DNA from: JBASNZ01 sp049657775
GTDB lineage: Bacteria > Actinomycetota > Coriobacteriia > Anaerosomatales > Anaerosomataceae
Assembly (NCBI GenBank): GCA_049657775.1
Contig: JBASNZ010000079.1
Location: forward strand, 1-15,033
Direction of reading: 5' to 3'
Length of the DNA: 15,033 nucleotides
The notes below the pieces were generated by a model. It made no database searches, was not told the origin of the DNA, and was given only the letters and a program-made list of their open reading frames with translations. Shown piece by piece: positions 14,695-15,033 of this stretch. Position numbers and translations under genes: made by a program. How positions within the stretch are numbered: the stretch's first letter is position 1; the number at the start of each line of letters is the position of its first letter.

Positions 14695-15033
14695 GGAGAC
14701 CTCCCTTGTCGGGTGGCCGTCAGCCTCGAGATGACAGTCCGGAAGCGTCCGGGCATACAAAGACCGCCATCCGAAGGACGACCTTCGGATGGCGGCCCGA
14801 CCATCACGCGAAACCTCCGATGCCGACTGCCGGCACCGGACCCATGCGTATATGACTGCCTCCAGTATGCCCGAGTTGGCACTCGGTGCGATTCACGGTC
14901 CGGTAACGGTATATTCGTCCGGTAGAGCATAGGCTGGCAAGCGGTTCGCATGATAGTGTGCTCCGGTACCCAGAGATCGGGTGTGAATGCCAGAACCGAG
15001 CTTGCACAGACACCAACCTGCACATCGCCAACC
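14695..15033. other. Non-coding stretch upstream of the KamA-family gene
   Basis: About 340 bases show no convincing gene. Open frames on both strands lack coding-like codon use and recognisable products. It holds the perfect hairpin at 14764-14795, a less GC-rich patch at about 14890-14960 that may contain a promoter (no good -35/-10 pair was found on either strand), and short inverted words such as GAGCA and TGCTC. No tRNA, T-box or known riboswitch was recognised. Confidence 0.5.
14764..14795 (-). terminator. Perfect 14-bp hairpin with T-rich tail, terminator or attenuator
   Basis: The arms 14764-14777 (CCGCCATCCGAAGG) and 14782-14795 are exactly complementary around a four-base loop. On the minus strand the 3' side runs into TCTTTGTATG, an intrinsic-terminator pattern. 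It lies about 70 bases before the KamA-family start, so it either ends transcription entering from beyond the window or acts as an attenuator in the leader. Confidence 0.6.

Noticed and set aside
14005..14925. Plus-strand frame of 306 residues opposite the KamA-family gene
   Set aside because: It is antisense to the radical SAM motifs and has no recognisable domain.
14905..14985. tRNA-like GGTAGAGCA word
   Set aside because: No matching GCTC D-stem arm, anticodon arm or TTCGA-type T-loop at the right spacing.

Overview
The window reads as high-GC bacterial chromosome, most likely an anaerobic actinobacterium of the Coriobacteriia / Anaerosomatales type. This is an inference from high GC3, frequent GTG starts, GTGA stop-start overlaps, a multiheme c-type cytochrome and a BaiN/HI0933 flavoprotein. 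No rRNA, tRNA, CRISPR array, transposase or integrase was found.

Region 1 (1-3341) looks accessory. It is a string of separate plus-strand genes: the 3' end of a HepT-type toxin gene, an AbiEii-type nucleotidyltransferase toxin gene broken by an in-frame TAG, an unrecognised lipoprotein and a DUF5996 protein. Each is isolated by intergenic DNA. A diverged short motif built around GTTACAAA recurs in these gaps and nowhere else noticed in the window. Two strong hairpins, one with a UUCG loop, lie after the hepT and abiEii genes.

Region 2 (3342-6662) holds a secreted seven-haem cytochrome with a six-bladed NHL propeller inserted between its fifth and sixth haem sites. An AT-rich extended -10 promoter precedes it. 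Next come a bacterial protein resembling the N-terminal half of archaeal TiaS (the tRNA-Ile2 agmatidine synthetase) and, 6 bp later, a 75-residue cysteine-rich protein that is probably co-translated with it.

Region 3 (6663-11729) holds a minus-strand Uup-like ABC-F ATPase divergent from two overlapping flavoprotein genes, BaiN/HI0933-like and COG2509-like.

Region 4 (11730-14694) holds an XRE-cupin regulator divergent from azlC-azlD, a branched-chain amino-acid export pair, with a TATAAT box and an imperfect dyad in the shared gap. Convergent to azlD is a KamA-family radical SAM protein. It keeps the cluster cysteines, the carboxylate-binding Arg and the PLP Lys of lysine 2,3-aminomutase but lacks both Asp residues that hold the lysine side chain. 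A perfect 14-bp hairpin with a T-rich tail lies about 70 nt upstream of its start. The last 340 bases carry no convincing gene.

The strongest candidates for new biology are the haem-propeller cytochrome, the short bacterial TiaS-like protein with its small cysteine-rich partner, and the altered aminomutase with its possible attenuator.
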